Shown: positions 6,570 to 7,797 of the stretch, one piece after another | Position numbering within the stretch: position 1 is the stretch's first letter | How the letters are laid out: each line of letters begins with the position of its first letter | Assembly (NCBI GenBank): GCA_025450975.1 | Contig: JANWLI010000133.1 | Location: 1 to 7,797, forward strand | From: Candidatus Kapaibacterium sp. | GTDB taxonomy: Bacteria; Bacteroidota; Ignavibacteria; Palsa-1295 | DNA length: 7,797 nucleotides | Reading direction: 5' to 3' | Notes under the pieces: model-generated | Told to the model about the DNA's origin: nothing | Seen by the model: the letters and a program-made list of their open reading frames with translations, nothing else | The model's database searches: none | Position numbers and translations under genes: made by a program

Positions 6570-7797
6570 TTAGTGTTGATCGAATTCGTTGTGATCGAGC
6601 ATGCCGCCGCGGGCATTGGCCGACTGCGAGCGGGTGTTGATCACGTTGATGTCCTTAAATCGTGCGGTGGGGCAGCCATGGGAGACTGGGTTTGACTGCG
6701 AAGGTTCGCCCTTGCCGTCAAACATCGAACCGCCGATCATGTATTCGCTTGCATCGCAAAGTCCGTTGCAGCTTTTCCAGAAATGTTGCGACGTTGACTG
6801 ATACGCAACATCGCGTAACATCTTGCCAAGCTGCCCATCTTTGATCTCATAAGCGACCTGCCCAGTGAACTGGAAGTTGTACCGCTGTTGGTCGATCGAG
6901 AAACTCGAGTTGCCTTTAATGAAAATACCTTTTTCCGTATCCCTGATCAGGTCGTCCTGCGACATCTTCAACGGATTCGGCTTCAGACTGACGTTTGGCA
7001 TGCGCTGGAAAGGAACACCCCACCAACCCTGGCCATAGCTCTGCGCTCGCGACTTCGCCTCGCCGATCGACTTCGCCTGTTCGCGCGTCGTCTGCAAGCC
7101 GACAAGCTCGCCTTTGTCGATGATCGGATACTCTTCTGCCGGGCAGCCATCGTCGTCAAAGCCCACTGTTGCAAGTGCGCCTTCCTGCGTACGATCTGCC
7201 ATAACGGTGACCAGTTCGCTTCCATACGTAAAGCGATTGATGCGATCCGAACGTAAGAAGCTTGTGCCTGCGAAGTTTGCTTCATAGCCGAGGATGCGGT
7301 CAAGCTCAGTCGGATGGCCGATGCTCTCATGGATCGTCAGCCACAAATGCGTCGGATGCAGGACGAGATCGTACTCGCCGGTCTCAACACTCGTTGCCGA
7401 GATCTTTTCTACTGCTTCCGAAACTGCCTGTTTGATCTCATTATCGTACGGATATTCTTCGACGTACTCATACCCGCGGCCCTGCGGCGAGACAAGCAGG
7501 GCGCGGCTTGCGAACTCACCCTTCGATGTGTCGGTAGCGGTGACCCATGTTGACGGGCTTATGCGCGTACATTCCTGCCAGATCTTCGAGCCTTCGCTCG
7601 AGGCAAAGTACTTTTCCTCACGCACGCTTGTCATGTGGCTTGTGACGTGAAGCTTTCTACCATTTGCCGGTGTGTTAAGCGCCTTGTTGTGCAAGTCGAG
7701 TAAGAACTGTCCGCGATCCTTGAACGATACGTCAAACGGATTCTTCTTGATCGGCGTCTTCCACTCTGCGGTGACAGGATCGACAGCGACAAGGTCG
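6570..7797 (-). CDS. tldD: TldD family zinc metalloprotease, N-terminus beyond right edge
   Basis: The last 408 residues of TldD, the catalytic subunit of the TldD/E protease. The frame is open through the right edge, beginning DLVAVDPVTAEWKTPIKK, so the true start lies outside; a TTG at 7694 is internal. The active-site helix carries the HExxxH motif HESIGH (7331-7314), followed by the family segment LDRILGYEANFAGTSF. Downstream are GELVGLQTTREQAKSIGE, a Gly/Trp-rich GQGWWGVPF, and the C-terminal region YMIGGSMFDGKGEPSQSN plus PVSHGCPTARFKDINVINT. In E. coli TldD the zinc is held by the two His of HExxxH and by a Cys in the CGK segment; here the matching residue is Asp (codon 6719-6717), while a Cys (codon 6674-6672) follows 15 residues later in SHGCP. 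It is followed at once by tldE with a 2-base gap. Confidence 0.92.
   Translation of the reverse strand, partial: DLVAVDPVTAEWKTPIKKNPFDVSFKDRGQFLLDLHNKALNTPANGRKLHVTSHMTSVREEKYFASSEGSKIWQECTRISPSTWVTATDTSKGEFASRALLVSPQGRGYEYVEEYPYDNEIKQAVSEAVEKISATSVETGEYDLVLHPTHLWLTIHESIGHPTELDRILGYEANFAGTSFLRSDRINRFTYGSELVTVMADRTQEGALATVGFDDDGCPAEEYPIIDKGELVGLQTTREQAKSIGEAKSRAQSYGQGWWGVPFQRMPNVSLKPNPLKMSQDDLIRDTEKGIFIKGNSSFSIDQQRYNFQFTGQVAYEIKDGQLGKMLRDVAYQSTSQHFWKSCNGLCDASEYMIGGSMFDGKGEPSQSNPVSHGCPTARFKDINVINTRSQSANARGGMLDHNEFDQH

Noticed and set aside
6888..7256. Plus-strand open frame of 122 residues inside tldD
   Set aside because: Antisense to a strongly conserved TldD region; composition is Arg/Leu-rich as expected of a shadow frame.
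7692..7694. TTG as the start codon of tldD
   Set aside because: The frame remains open for 34 more residues to the window edge, and TldD proteins need about 100 more N-terminal residues, so the gene is truncated by the window and not started here.
1..7797. tRNA, rRNA, CRISPR, insertion sequence, toxin-antitoxin or defence genes
   Set aside because: No cloverleaf, direct repeat array, transposase motif or recognisable defence or toxin family was found by reading either strand; nearly all bases are used by the listed genes.

Overview
The window looks like ordinary chromosomal DNA of a free-living Gram-negative bacterium with roughly balanced base composition. I suspect a member of the Bacteroidota/Chlorobi (FCB) group. 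Three things point that way: most start codons have no Shine-Dalgarno sequence, there are exact TAnnTTTG boxes just upstream of two genes, and the carboxyltransferase fragment reads like Bacteroidota-type homologues. This placement is inference; no rRNA or other phylogenetic marker is present. No tRNA, CRISPR array, insertion sequence or phage gene was seen, and coding density is very high.

Left part, minus strand (2308 to 1): a tight run of three genes. In transcription order they are a ten-helix EamA/DMT transporter, a class-III-like polyphosphate kinase 2 and the first 158 residues of an acyl-CoA carboxylase carboxyltransferase (beta) subunit that leaves the window on the left. The gaps are 3 and 17 bases, so co-transcription is likely.

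Middle, plus strand (about 2358 to 4194): an AraC-type regulator transcribed divergently from the transporter, then a DUF899 thioredoxin-like protein with a CxxC motif and an AHSA1/SRPBCC ligand-binding-fold protein. The last two are 12 bases apart and probably form an operon beside their likely regulator.

Right part, minus strand (7797 to 4198): a TldD metalloprotease (N-terminus outside the window) directly followed by its partner TldE/PmbA, separated by 2 bases. Then come a small unrecognised 99-residue protein, a strong intrinsic terminator (4750-4780) and a putative lipoprotein with a small beta domain and two membrane helices. The lipoprotein gene meets the SRPBCC gene tail to tail with 3 bases between them.

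I found no clear evidence of a new multi-gene defence or mobile system. The points most worth a second look are an Asp where TldD proteins usually carry the third zinc ligand (Cys), the start-codon conflict between the transporter and the AraC gene, the uncharacterised AraC/DUF899/SRPBCC cluster, and a roughly threefold excess of GATC.
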